Source: UBA5272 sp964393005 (lineage in GTDB: Bacteria > Patescibacteriota > Minisyncoccia > Phycocordibacterales > UBA5272). Taken from it: a stretch of DNA of 22,740 nt. The position numbers were made by a program, and so were the translations under genes. A model generated the notes under the pieces. The model searched no databases and had not been told where the DNA came from. It worked only from the letters and a program-made list of their open reading frames with translations. Numbering within the stretch: position 1 is the stretch's first letter; each line of letters starts with the position of its first letter. The stretch lies in NCBI GenBank assembly GCA_964393005.1, contig CAYMRR010000007.1, positions 1-22,740 on the forward strand, written 5' to 3'. Positions 7,369 to 14,359 of the stretch are shown in pieces.

Positions 7369-8343
7369 TTAATCTTGATCAAGACTAGAAAACTCTCCTT
7401 GAAAATTTTCTAAAGCTTCTACCATAATATCCATTTCTCCAGACATAATTTTAGGAAGATTATGCCAAGTCTCTTTTATTCTATGATCTGTAATTCTGCC
7501 TTGAGGATAGTTGTATGTTCGAATCTTTTCACTTCTATCTCCTGTACCTACCTGCTCTCTTTTAGTATCACTATTTTCTTTAGCAAACTTTTCTTCTTCT
7601 ATTTGCTCAAGTCTTGCTTGAAGCATTTCTAAAGCTCTTTCTCTATTTTTAAGCTGAGTCCTTTCTACTGTACATCTCACAGAAAGCCCGGTCGGCTTGT
7701 GAATAAGTCTTACAGCTGTTTCTACTTTATTTACATTTTGCCCTCCAGCTCCTCCACTTCTTGAAGTTTCCATTTCTATATCTGCTGGATTAATAGTAAC
7801 TTTATTAAATTTTCGTATTGGCATAACGGCTACAGTTACAGTAGAAGTGTGCACTCTTCCATTTTTTTCTGTATCTGGCACTCTTTGCACTCTATGTACT
7901 CCCATTTCATATTTAAAATTATCCCAAGCATCTTTTCCTTTTATTTCAAAAGATACATCTTTATATCCTCCTACACTAGAAACCGATTCATCTAGCTTAG
8001 TAAAAGAACATTTTTTATTATGAGCAAAGTTTTGATACATATTAGCAAGCTCTGCTGCAAAAAGAGAAGATTCATCTCCACCAGCTCCTGCTGCAATTTC
8101 TAAAATAAGAGCTTTTGGTTTTTCCTCTTCTTCTATTTCTTTGTCTAAGATTTCAGTCATTTCCTGCCAAAGCTTATTTTTTTCAATTTCTAAAGATTTA
8201 AGCTCTTCTTCTGCTAAATCTTTCATATCTTCATCCATAAGTAAAGCTCTAGCTTCTTCTTCTTTATTTAATAAATCTTCATAAGTAGGAAAGATATATT
8301 TTGTCTTTTCGTTTTCTTTAAAATCTTCTATTTTATAAGTCAT
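7369..8343 (-). CDS. prfA: Peptide chain release factor 1
   Basis: A 324-aa RF1 that reads UAA and UAG stop codons and triggers peptidyl-tRNA hydrolysis. The RF1-type block AAGAGGDESSLFAAEL lies at 84-99 (RF2 would read differently), the codon-recognition tripeptide is Pro-Asp-Thr at 156-158 in the PxT form, and the catalytic GGQ is at 200-202 within SRSGGAGGQNVNKVETA. It is about 35 residues shorter than E. coli RF1, with the loss in the N-terminal helical domain. The start ATG at 8341-8343 follows a TATAAT box at 14 nt. It lies downstream of rpmE but is separated from it by a strong hairpin, so it is probably transcribed on its own. Confidence 0.93.
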   Translation of the reverse strand: MTYKIEDFKENEKTKYIFPTYEDLLNKEEEARALLMDEDMKDLAEEELKSLEIEKNKLWQEMTEILDKEIEEEEKPKALILEIAAGAGGDESSLFAAELANMYQNFAHNKKCSFTKLDESVSSVGGYKDVSFEIKGKDAWDNFKYEMGVHRVQRVPDTEKNGRVHTSTVTVAVMPIRKFNKVTINPADIEMETSRSGGAGGQNVNKVETAVRLIHKPTGLSVRCTVERTQLKNRERALEMLQARLEQIEEEKFAKENSDTKREQVGTGDRSEKIRTYNYPQGRITDHRIKETWHNLPKIMSGEMDIMVEALENFQGEFSSLDQD

Positions 8344-8357
8344 ATATTTATTTATTA

Positions 8358-8363
8358 ATTATA
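8358..8363 (-). promoter_or_regulatory. -10 box of prfA
   Basis: A perfect TATAAT on the minus strand lies 14 nt before the prfA ATG, giving an expected leader of about 7 nt without a Shine-Dalgarno sequence. The flank is very A/T-rich, so chance occurrence is possible. Confidence 0.4.
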
Positions 8364-8374
8364 TAATATATCCA

Positions 8375-8412
8375 AAATAAAAACACTTATATCAAAAAGT
8401 GATATAAATGTT
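8375..8412 (-). terminator. Rho-independent terminator after rpmE
   Basis: A 13-bp stem (arms 8382-8394 and 8400-8412, one G-U pair) encloses a 5-nt loop, followed on the minus strand by TTTATTTT. It lies between rpmE and prfA. Confidence 0.8.
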
Positions 8413-8424
8413 TTCTTTTTTAAG

Positions 8425-8655
8425 TTAAGCTTTTTTGGAGTCTTTTTTATCTCTAGCTTGAGCCACTTTTCTTTTAAATCTTTCCACTCTTCCAGCTGTA
8501 TCCAATACTTTTTCTTGTCCAGTATAAAAAGGATGACAAGCAGAACAAATTTCTATTTCTTGCTCTTTTTGATTAGATCCTACCACATATTTAGCACCAC
8601 AAGCACAAATGATGATAGCATCTGCAAAATATTCTCCGTGTATATCTTTTTTCAT
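8425..8655 (-). CDS. rpmE: 50S ribosomal protein L31, zinc-binding type
   Basis: A 76-aa bL31 of the large ribosomal subunit. It carries the C+ (zinc) arrangement: CAC at about 18-20 and CSACHPF at about 37-43, followed by the TGQEKVLDTAGRVERFKRK signature. The length is typical, with a basic C-terminus. In low-zinc conditions the C+ form can be exchanged for a zinc-free paralogue, but none is seen here. Upstream on the minus strand is a purine-rich AAAGAAAAGG stretch about 10 nt before the ATG, a possible weak Shine-Dalgarno, plus GATAAT near 8687-8692 as a weak -10. It is divergent from the unknown plus-strand pair that starts at 8807. Confidence 0.95.
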   Translation of the reverse strand: MKKDIHGEYFADAIIICACGAKYVVGSNQKEQEIEICSACHPFYTGQEKVLDTAGRVERFKRKVAQARDKKDSKKA

Positions 8656-8741
8656 AGTTTTAATACCTTTTCTTTAATTTTCAAATATTATCATAAAAAT
8701 ACAACTAAATCAATAGTTTATTATTTTCAATCCAAAAAAGC

Positions 8742-8775
8742 TTGACAAATAATATTCTTTATGATATGTTATAAT
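8742..8775 (+). promoter_or_regulatory. Promoter of the plus-strand unknown gene pair
   Basis: A perfect TTGACA (8742-8747) is followed after 17 nt by TATGTT (8765-8770), preceded by TGA as an extended -10. A TATAAT overlaps at 8770-8775, but its 22-nt spacing is too long for this -35. Transcription should begin near 8777-8782, about 25-30 nt before the ATG. Confidence 0.7.
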
Positions 8776-8806
8776 TAGGAATATGTACATTTAAATAGCT
8801 AATTTA

Positions 8807-9235
8807 ATGGAAAAAATGGAAAAGATAAAGTTTCTGCCAAAATATATGATGGCAGTAGCTATCTTCGAGTTTTGTGGAATTAAAAAACTCATAGATGAAG
8901 AAGTACCTGGAGCTGAAGATTATATTCTTTGGACAGGCGCAGGTGGAAAAGAAGAAGATAAAAATTCTATAAAATATTTTATGGAAGGTTCTCTAGAACA
9001 TACTTCAAGAGAAAGAAAAGCTCTTTTAATAAATGCTTCTTTAGTATTTGGAAAAGAATTACTTTTTGATATGAAAGAAATAGTTCTAAGAATACATTAT
9101 CAAAATAGAATTATTTATTTTATTTGGAGACCTTCTAGTGAAGAATCTTTTGCCAAAAAAGAGAATCGCAGAGAATTCTATCTGCTTCTCGAAAGATTTA
9201 AAAGGTTTAATTTTAAAAAAGTTGACTTAAATTAA
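8807..9235 (+). CDS. Unknown protein, first of a tandem paralogous pair
   Basis: A 142-aa protein I do not recognise. It has no signal peptide or clear transmembrane helix and is rich in E, K, F and I. It aligns by eye over its whole length with the next gene. Shared blocks are FLP..YMMAVAIFEFC near residue 9, a charged middle, then a strand-like ALLINASLVFGKE...KEIVLRI...IYFIW segment and a terminal REFYLLLERFKRF helix. The pattern is an N-terminal helix, a beta sheet and a C-terminal helix, as in small alpha/beta regulatory or structural domains. The start could be ATG 8807 or the in-frame ATG 8816; neither has a Shine-Dalgarno sequence. It is transcribed alone on the plus strand with its paralogue, between a convergent ychF and a divergent rpmE. 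Confidence 0.78.
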   Translation: MEKMEKIKFLPKYMMAVAIFEFCGIKKLIDEEVPGAEDYILWTGAGGKEEDKNSIKYFMEGSLEHTSRERKALLINASLVFGKELLFDMKEIVLRIHYQNRIIYFIWRPSSEESFAKKENRREFYLLLERFKRFNFKKVDLN

Positions 9236-9241
9236 AATGGG

Positions 9242-9661
9242 ATGGAAGAGAATAATTTTTTACCTAGCCAATACTTGGCTATTGGTCTCTTAGAGTTTTG
9301 TATAAAAAAATCCTTTGAAAAAGGAAAAGAATACACTCTAAGAACCGAGTTATTTTCTAAAGAAAGAAAAGGGTTTGACACTGTTTATAGAATAGAATCC
9401 TTGATGAAAAATCTTTGGAATAAAGGACCTAGCTTTAGAATTGTATCTATAGTTGTCTTGGATACAAAAAGAACAGAATTCTTTAGACCTAAAGAAATAC
9501 AAATTTCTTTTAGAAATAGCCTACTACCTTTCTTTGAGTGGAAATCTGGAGAAACCAGAGATCCTTTTAAAAAAGAGGAAGATAATCTTGAAATGCTCTT
9601 TCTATTAGAAGAGCTTTCTATTATTAGCAATCTATTACCGGTACAATACCAACTAGATTAA
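9242..9661 (+). CDS. Unknown protein, second of a tandem paralogous pair
   Basis: A 139-aa paralogue of the upstream gene, beginning 6 nt after its stop with no Shine-Dalgarno sequence, so translation probably couples or re-initiates. The shared pattern is FLPSQYLAIGLLEFC near residue 5, FRIVSIVVLDTKRTEFFRPKEIQISFRNSLLPFFEWK in the middle (quoted here only as the matching block, aligned to ALLINASLVFGKE...IYFIW), and a closing EMLFLLEELSIISNLL helix. Divergence is high, with roughly a quarter of positions identical by eye, so the duplication is old rather than a recent copy. The last codons (QYQLD) and stop are the left arm of the terminator. Function unknown; a heterodimer with the first protein is plausible but unproven. 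Confidence 0.78.
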   Translation: MEENNFLPSQYLAIGLLEFCIKKSFEKGKEYTLRTELFSKERKGFDTVYRIESLMKNLWNKGPSFRIVSIVVLDTKRTEFFRPKEIQISFRNSLLPFFEWKSGETRDPFKKEEDNLEMLFLLEELSIISNLLPVQYQLD

Positions 9662-9686
9662 CCTAAAATCTAGTTGGTATTTTTTT
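9645..9686 (+). terminator. Strong rho-independent terminator overlapping the end of the second unknown gene
   Basis: A 15-bp perfect stem (9645-9659 with 9667-9681) and 7-nt loop are followed by a six-T run to 9686. The left arm encodes the last codons of the plus-strand gene. The T-run reaches the stop codon of the convergent ychF at 9685-9687, so the two genes are packed tail to tail. Confidence 0.92.
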
Positions 9687-10800
9687 ATATTTTAAACTCT
9701 ATCACATCTCCATCTTTTACTATATACTCTTTCCCTTCTGTCCGTACTAACCCCTTCTCACGAGCGACTTTATAGCTACCACTTGAAAGCAAATCTTCAC
9801 TCGCCACAACTTCAGCTCTTATAAACTTATTTTGAAAATCTGTATGTATAGCTGCTGCTGCGACAGGTGCAGTAGAATTCTTTTTAATAGTCCAGCCTCT
9901 AGTCTCTACTTCTCCTGTAGTAAAATATGTCTCAAGACCCAGCATTTTATAGCCCTCCTTTATTAATTCTTTAATACCATCATCAACTACTCCTCCTGCT
10001 AATTCACTCCTCATTAACTCCTTTTCCTCTCCCTCGAAATCTTTCAAATCATCTTCTACTTTTGCATCTATTTTACAATAATTAAAATTATTCTCTTTAA
10101 AATAATTTAATAATTCTTGATAGCGATTATCATTTATCTCATCAAGATTTTTGGCTCCTGCTTTTTTGTTTAAGGCATAAAGTATAGGCTTCATAGTTAT
10201 AAGATGTAATTCTTTCACTAATTTTAATTCTTCTTCATCTAATTTATTTTCTGCTATCAATCTATTTGCTAATTTATCATTTTCTAAATAATTTTTTATT
10301 TTTAGCAATGCTTCTTTAAATTTAATAGCAACTTTATCGCCTTTCTTTACATCTCTTTCTACTCCTTCAAGCCTTTTATTTACTGTTGCAATATCTGCTA
10401 AAATTAATTCTAAATTAATTATTTGTATATCAAGAAGTGGATCAATTCTATTCTCAACATGGATTTGCTTATCATCTTCAAATATTCGCACAACTTCAAG
10501 TATGGCATCAGTATCACGAATATGTTGCAAAAATTTATTTCCTAGCCCTGCCCCCTCGCTAGCTCCTTTTACAAGCCCTGCAATATCTACAAACTCCACA
10601 ATGGCTGGAACTATTTTCTTTGTATTACTCATTTTAGAAAGAGCATAGAGTCTTTCATCTTCTACCTCCACCACTCCCACTGATGGATCTATAGTACAAA
10701 AAGGATAATTTTCACAAGGTACACTATTTTTAGTTAGCGCATTAAAAAGTGTACTTTTGCCTACATTAGGCAAGCCTACTATTCCAATAGATAAAGACAT
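9685..10800 (-). CDS. ychF: Redox-regulated ATPase/GTPase YchF (Obg family)
   Basis: A 371-aa OLA1/YchF protein, a ribosome-associated nucleotide hydrolase of the TRAFAC class that usually prefers ATP. The G1 loop GLPNVGKSTLF is near the N-terminus, with DIAGLVKGASEGAGLGNKF as the G3 region. The NKKAG segment stands where canonical GTPases have NKxD, consistent with altered base specificity. The C-terminal TGS-like domain shows TYFTTGEVETRGWTIKK, IHTDFQNKFIRAEV and KEYIVKDGDVIEFKI. I chose the ATG at 10798-10800, giving MSLSIGIVGLP, because families begin here. An upstream in-frame ATG at 10821 adds MLYLYKF without similarity. A strong terminator from the other strand abuts the stop codon. 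Confidence 0.94.
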   Translation of the reverse strand: MSLSIGIVGLPNVGKSTLFNALTKNSVPCENYPFCTIDPSVGVVEVEDERLYALSKMSNTKKIVPAIVEFVDIAGLVKGASEGAGLGNKFLQHIRDTDAILEVVRIFEDDKQIHVENRIDPLLDIQIINLELILADIATVNKRLEGVERDVKKGDKVAIKFKEALLKIKNYLENDKLANRLIAENKLDEEELKLVKELHLITMKPILYALNKKAGAKNLDEINDNRYQELLNYFKENNFNYCKIDAKVEDDLKDFEGEEKELMRSELAGGVVDDGIKELIKEGYKMLGLETYFTTGEVETRGWTIKKNSTAPVAAAAIHTDFQNKFIRAEVVASEDLLSSGSYKVAREKGLVRTEGKEYIVKDGDVIEFKI

Positions 10801-10843
10801 AAATTTATATAAATATAACAAATTCTTGGAAGGAGGGCAAAAA

Positions 10844-11161
10844 TTATTTTTTAAGCTCCATAAAAAAGACTAGTGCGACTATTAAATCTAAAACTAGCCA
10901 AATAGATTTACTTAAATAAAATGGAGCAATAGGATTAAAGAGAATAGCTATAACTAAATAAATCCAAAACCATTTATCATTTGTATTATTTATTTTTCTT
11001 ATTTGATAAAGTGATAAAATAGTTATTCCCCAACGAAGCCCTTGATAAAAAAAATATGGTGCTGAACCCAAACCTAAAATTACTAAAGTAATAATAGCTA
11101 TAATATTAAAAACTCTATCATAAGGACTTTGTTTAATATCTTTTTTAAATATTTTATTCAT
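10844..11161 (-). CDS. Small integral membrane protein, DUF6804-like
   Basis: A 105-aa protein with three to four hydrophobic segments (about 17-35, 40-52, 63-78 and 83-101). The block DKWFWIYLVIAILFNPIAPF followed by LSKSIWLVLDLIVALVFF closely follows the pattern I know from the DUF6804 family of small bacterial membrane proteins (WFWI...FNPI.P..L....W..ID.IVA..F). No function is established for it. The N-terminus (MNKIFKKDIKQSP) is basic and probably cytoplasmic. It follows a terminator hairpin at 11178-11200 and precedes ychF by 43 bp, so it may be read with ychF. The family assignment is from memory of the pattern, so it is moderate. Confidence 0.7.
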   Translation of the reverse strand: MNKIFKKDIKQSPYDRVFNIIAIITLVILGLGSAPYFFYQGLRWGITILSLYQIRKINNTNDKWFWIYLVIAILFNPIAPFYLSKSIWLVLDLIVALVFFMELKK

Positions 11162-11177
11162 ATATTCTTAATATACC

Positions 11178-11200
11178 AAAAAACCAAGTTTTTTGCTTGG
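11178..11200 (-). terminator. Terminator after the 85-aa gene
   Basis: On the minus strand CCAAG and CTTGG arms enclose a 7-nt A-rich loop and are followed by six T residues (11178-11183). The stem is short but has the standard shape and lies just after the 11226 stop. Confidence 0.7.
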
Positions 11201-11225
11201 CTTTTATTTAAGAAAATATATAACC

Positions 11226-11483
11226 TTATCTCTCCATCGTCTTCTGCATCCCTGTCTTTGCAGCAACACTTTGAATCTCTTTTTGATACTTTTTCATTAC
11301 TTCAAAGCTAGCATACATTTCTGGTTTACCTTGCTTTACTAGCTCTTTTGTCTCTTTTGCTATCTTCTCAAAAAGCTTAGGATCTTCATTGATCAAAGTA
11401 TTAATTATCTCTTGTTCAGCTTTAGGAAGATTTTTAGTAGCATATTTTGCTGCTTGTTTTGTAAAAAATTGTTTTATTCCCAT
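11226..11483 (-). CDS. Small unknown helical protein
   Basis: An 85-aa soluble protein rich in K, E, A and Q, predicted by eye to be almost all alpha-helical: an N-terminal basic helix (QFFTKQAAKYATK), a central EQEIINTLINEDPKLFEKIAKETKELV, then a short GKPEMY turn and a last amphipathic helix. I recognise no family. There is no signal peptide, cysteine or histidine pattern. It starts 24 bp after the end of the DsbA-like gene on the same strand and ends in its own terminator, so it is probably the last gene of the dsbA transcript. No Shine-Dalgarno sequence precedes the ATG at 11481-11483. Confidence 0.7.
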   Translation of the reverse strand: MGIKQFFTKQAAKYATKNLPKAEQEIINTLINEDPKLFEKIAKETKELVKQGKPEMYASFEVMKKYQKEIQSVAAKTGMQKTMER

Positions 11484-11507
11484 ATTTTTAGTTTTAATTT
11501 ATTTATT

Positions 11508-11771
11508 TTATTCTGCTACTTGATTAATAGGAGAAATACCTAATTCTATTAATCTTCTTTCTATAATATTTTGAATATAGTTTACGTCGAGTCTAAGGTT
11601 TTCCATTTCTACCCCATCCATAAATACAAAAGGAGTATGTGTTAAACCTAATCTTTTAGCTTCAACCAAAGAATTGTCTACTATTTTTTTTACTTCTGTA
11701 CTATCTCTATCTTGAATAAATTCTGCCATATCTAGCCCAAGCTCTCTCGCATAGCCTTCTANNNNNNNNNN
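11508..11771 (-). CDS. DsbA-like thiol oxidoreductase, C-terminal part, cut by an assembly gap
   Basis: After the run of 10 Ns the frame reads EGYARELGLDMAEF and later THTPFVFMDGVEM, then a long C-terminal helix ending in NQVAE. This is the back half of a thioredoxin_4/DsbA-like fold; the Thr-Pro pair is the cis-proline next to the active site. It belongs with the N-terminal part at 11949-12386. The gap removes an estimated 10-20 residues of the helical insert. The apparent start upstream of the Ns (MSFFMIYHDL) is an artefact of the intervening sequence. The true gene is presumably a single open frame of about 230-250 codons. Confidence 0.8.
   Translation of the reverse strand, partial: XXXXEGYARELGLDMAEFIQDRDSTEVKKIVDNSLVEAKRLGLTHTPFVFMDGVEMENLRLDVNYIQNIIERRLIELGISPINQVAE
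11762..11771. other. Assembly gap of 10 Ns
   Basis: Ten consecutive N characters mark a scaffold join of unknown true length. It falls inside the DsbA-like gene, next to a stretch of unlike composition. Confidence 0.99.
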
Positions 11772-11948
11772 TAAATCGTGATAAATCATAAAAAAAGACA
11801 AGCCCTCCTTTTCTTTTTTCTTTGGCTTGTCTTTTGTATCTCTCTATTCTTTTTCCCTAGTTCATTGCAGATTTGACTGCCTTTTTTACTGCATTCTCCT
11901 GCCGTCTTCCATATCCGCTTACCTTTAAGCGCTCACATTGTGTAGGCA
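11772..11948. other. Foreign or misassembled segment interrupting the DsbA-like gene
   Basis: About 177 bp with roughly 45% GC in its 11881-11940 part, well above its neighbours. Minus strand: a frame ending at the TAG at 11857-11859 reads RLPTQCERLKVSGYGRRQEN and on to SAMN, with codons such as CGG, CAG, GAG and CGC that are rare around it. A terminator hairpin follows, then the N gap. This looks like the 3' end of a gene plus its terminator from another replicon or strain, joined to a contig end. I do not recognise the protein tail. A real small insertion cannot be excluded. Confidence 0.65.
11790..11835 (-). terminator. Terminator hairpin inside the foreign segment
   Basis: 12-bp arms (11793-11804 and 11824-11835) enclose a 19-nt purine/pyrimidine-biased loop and are followed on the minus strand by seven T residues (11790-11796). 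It follows the TAG of the short foreign frame, as expected of a gene end. Confidence 0.75.
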
Positions 11949-12386
11949 ATCTGTTTGATTCGCAAAAAGTATATCGTGCATTTCCCAAAATTTTCCTTGG
12001 AGTTTTGCTGCTTCAGAAGAATATCCCGCTAAAAGTGCATTTGGGTGAATAGAAGTTAGAGGAAAATGTTTAAAAGCAATAGAAAGAGCCCCTTCTCCAT
12101 ATTTTTCTGTAATATTGTCATATACCTGAGTAAAGACAGTAGCAAAAGCTGAACAAGCAGTACATTGAAAATCAGAGTACTCTATAATTCTAACTGTAGC
12201 ATTTTCATTACCTTTTAATTTTTCTAAATCTATACCAGATTCTACCACTTCTATATTACCTTTATTATTTTTACCGAGTATATAATTTAAACCAAATAAT
12301 AAAAGTATTATAGCTACCACTACAGAAAGAACTACTAAAACTTGTTTTTTTTCTTTTTTCTTAGAATGTTTGATTACTTTTGACAT
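11949..12386 (-). CDS. DsbA-like thiol oxidoreductase, N-terminal part, membrane-anchored
   Basis: A basic cytoplasmic start (KHSKKKEKK) is followed by one transmembrane helix at about 15-37 and an extracytoplasmic thioredoxin-like domain. The strand IIEYSDFQCTACSAF carries the CxxC active site (Cys75, Cys78), followed by KHFPLTSIHPNALLAG and a helix ending WEMHDILFANQTD. The family (DsbA/thioredoxin_4, as in BdbD-like proteins) forms or shuffles disulphides in exported proteins. After the aspartate at 11949-11951 the sequence leaves the family and soon reaches a stop, because of the unlike segment described separately. The real C-terminal half is at 11508-11771. The start is the ATG at 12384-12386. 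Confidence 0.88.
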
Positions 12387-12396
12387 ATTCTTTTTA

Positions 12397-12436
12397 TTTA
12401 TTTAATTATTTATTTAATTATTTATTTATTTAATTA
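12397..12436. repeat. Tandem 12-bp A/T repeat in the dsbA-like leader
   Basis: The unit TTTATTTAATTA occurs twice exactly (12397-12408, 12409-12420) and a third time with an extra TTTA (12421-12436). It contains only A and T and lies between the -10 box and the ATG. It could alter leader length by slippage. It could equally be neutral A/T drift. Confidence 0.85.
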
Positions 12437-12441
12437 TAAAA

Positions 12442-12450
12442 ATTATAGCA
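12442..12450 (-). promoter_or_regulatory. Extended -10 promoter of the dsbA-like gene
   Basis: TGCTATAAT on the minus strand lies 55 nt before the ATG. The predicted leader of nearly 50 nt consists almost wholly of the A/T repeat, unlike the leaderless promoters elsewhere in the window. Confidence 0.6.
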
Positions 12451-12484
12451 TATTAATAATTTTTAAAAAATCTAAAGTAAAAAA

Positions 12485-14347
12485 CTATTTATGATAAAAA
12501 CCTCTATCTGGGGGAATTTGATAATAATTTGTTATAAAATCTACTAAAGAAAAGAAGGTGTCTTTTAAAGTTTGAGATGCATATTCTGCTTCTTTTGGAT
12601 CAAGCTGATATAAAAAAATTATATATTTTGGATTAGTCGCTGGGAAATATCCAAAAAATGAGTGTAGATATTTATCTTCAAAATATTTTCCTGTTTCAGG
12701 ATTTGGTACTTGAGCTGTACCTGTTTTAGCTGCAATAGTGTAAAGAGGATTTTTCACATTCATTGCATCATCTACAACTTCTATAAGAATCTTACTTATT
12801 CTTTCACTGGTATCAGGGTTTTGAAAAATAGGCTCTGATACATTTTTTGCTATCACTTTTGTTAAACCATTGCTAAAGCTTACACTTTCTACTATATGCG
12901 GAGTCACTAGTCTTCCTCCATTTCCTAAAGTAGCTAAGGCTCTTATAGTCTGTATTGGAGTAGTAGCAATACCTTGACCATAGCCTGCTGTCACTGTATC
13001 TATCATAATTTTAGAATCAAGATTGTCTACAAGCCCATCTGTCTCACTAGGTAAATCTATACCCGTATACTCTCCAAAACCAAATCTATAAAAATATTCT
13101 CTAAAATTATCTTGCCCCATTTTTTCTACCAAATAAGCTATACCTACATTGAGAGATTCTGATAATATTTTTTGTATAGAAGTATTAGTTCCTCTTGCTC
13201 TTTTATCATAATTATAAATTCTATATCCATTGAATACTACACTTCCTGTATCATTATAAGTAGAATTTTCATCTATAAGATTAAGATCGAGAGCTGTAGC
13301 CACAGTGAGCGGTTTTATAATAGACCCCATCTCATATACTCCAGAAATCAAATCGTTATTATATAAAGATAGACTAGAGACTTCACTATAATCATTTGGA
13401 TTGTAAGAAGGCAATTCTTCCATAGCTAATATAGATCCATCATTTATATCCATTACTATTCCTCCTATTTTACTTGAAGACCATCTTTCTTTTGTTTCGG
13501 CTAAAGTTTTATTTAAATATCTTTCTAAATTTACATCTATTGTAAGATTAATATCTCCTTCTGAAGAAATATTTTGTAATAATTTTGAAGTAGAAAAAGA
13601 TTTTTCACCTTTTAAATCAAAATCTAAAAATATTTCAGCAAAAAAATTATTACTTACGGCATCTTTTTTTTCTAATACATCATTGTAATATTTTTCTAAT
13701 CCGTAAAGCCCAGCTTTACTATTTTCTTTAAAGCCTACAAATCCTAAAACTTTTGCACCTACTTCATCTTCAAAATATATTCTAGTTTTTTTCCTATTAA
13801 CTATTAATCCACGAAGATTTTGAGAAATCAAATCTTCAGCTACACTTTCTGGTATATTTTGTATTAAAAATTCATAAGAAGATTCTGTTTTTTCTAATTT
13901 TTGAAAAAAATCCTCTTTATTTAAAAAGTTAATAAGATTATTCTCAGAACTAAGACTACTATCTAATTCTAAATTAAAATTATAAGAATCGAAAGATTTT
14001 AAAATATTAGCATAAAGGGTATTTTTCAAATCTTCAAGCTTTTTGCCTTCTTCTACTCTTTTAGTAAAGTATAAATTGGCAGTTTTTGGGTCTATGGCAA
14101 GATCATATTCATTATACATAGCTACTGCTGGAGAAAGATTTTTATTTTTATCTGTAAAAAATATAGACCCTCTATCAAAATGCTCTCCTGTATCAAAAAA
14201 ATATTGATTTTCTCCCATTCTTTTATAGCTTTCTCCTTTTAAGATTTGAAGCTGAAAAAGCCTTCCAATTAACACTAAAAATACTATTATTACAAGAATG
14301 CTAAAAACATTAGTTCTTTTATTAATATTTTTATTCCTGTCTTGCAT
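12485..14347 (-). CDS. ftsI: Septal penicillin-binding protein (FtsI/PBP3-like transpeptidase)
   Basis: A 620-aa class B PBP that cross-links septal peptidoglycan. A short cytoplasmic tail and one TM helix (about 13-34) are followed by the pedestal domain starting FDRGSIFFTD and the transpeptidase domain from about 295. Catalytic motifs: SIIK with Ser342 and Lys345, SLN at 398-400, and KTGT from Lys541. No PASTA repeats follow. The pedestal is long and rich in serine and asparagine. It starts 12 bp after ftsL in the mraZ-rsmH-ftsL-ftsI order, which argues for FtsI rather than another class B PBP. The dcw cluster stops here in this genome, with no murE, mraY or murD following. Confidence 0.92.
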   Translation of the reverse strand: MQDRNKNINKRTNVFSILVIIVFLVLIGRLFQLQILKGESYKRMGENQYFFDTGEHFDRGSIFFTDKNKNLSPAVAMYNEYDLAIDPKTANLYFTKRVEEGKKLEDLKNTLYANILKSFDSYNFNLELDSSLSSENNLINFLNKEDFFQKLEKTESSYEFLIQNIPESVAEDLISQNLRGLIVNRKKTRIYFEDEVGAKVLGFVGFKENSKAGLYGLEKYYNDVLEKKDAVSNNFFAEIFLDFDLKGEKSFSTSKLLQNISSEGDINLTIDVNLERYLNKTLAETKERWSSSKIGGIVMDINDGSILAMEELPSYNPNDYSEVSSLSLYNNDLISGVYEMGSIIKPLTVATALDLNLIDENSTYNDTGSVVFNGYRIYNYDKRARGTNTSIQKILSESLNVGIAYLVEKMGQDNFREYFYRFGFGEYTGIDLPSETDGLVDNLDSKIMIDTVTAGYGQGIATTPIQTIRALATLGNGGRLVTPHIVESVSFSNGLTKVIAKNVSEPIFQNPDTSERISKILIEVVDDAMNVKNPLYTIAAKTGTAQVPNPETGKYFEDKYLHSFFGYFPATNPKYIIFLYQLDPKEAEYASQTLKDTFFSLVDFITNYYQIPPDRGFYHK

Positions 14348-14359
14348 TATTTTAGTAAA

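Noticed and set aside
9685..10821. Upstream ATG (10821) for YchF
   Set aside because: The extra MLYLYKF has no counterpart in the family; the ATG at 10800 gives the usual MSLSIGIVGLPN start.
11857..11952. Identifying the alien frame ending SAMN as a known transposase or ribosomal protein tail
   Set aside because: Only about 31 codons are visible and no diagnostic motif is present; naming it would be a guess.
12397..12436. CRISPR-like array
   Set aside because: The repeats are 12-bp pure A/T units in direct contact, with no spacers.
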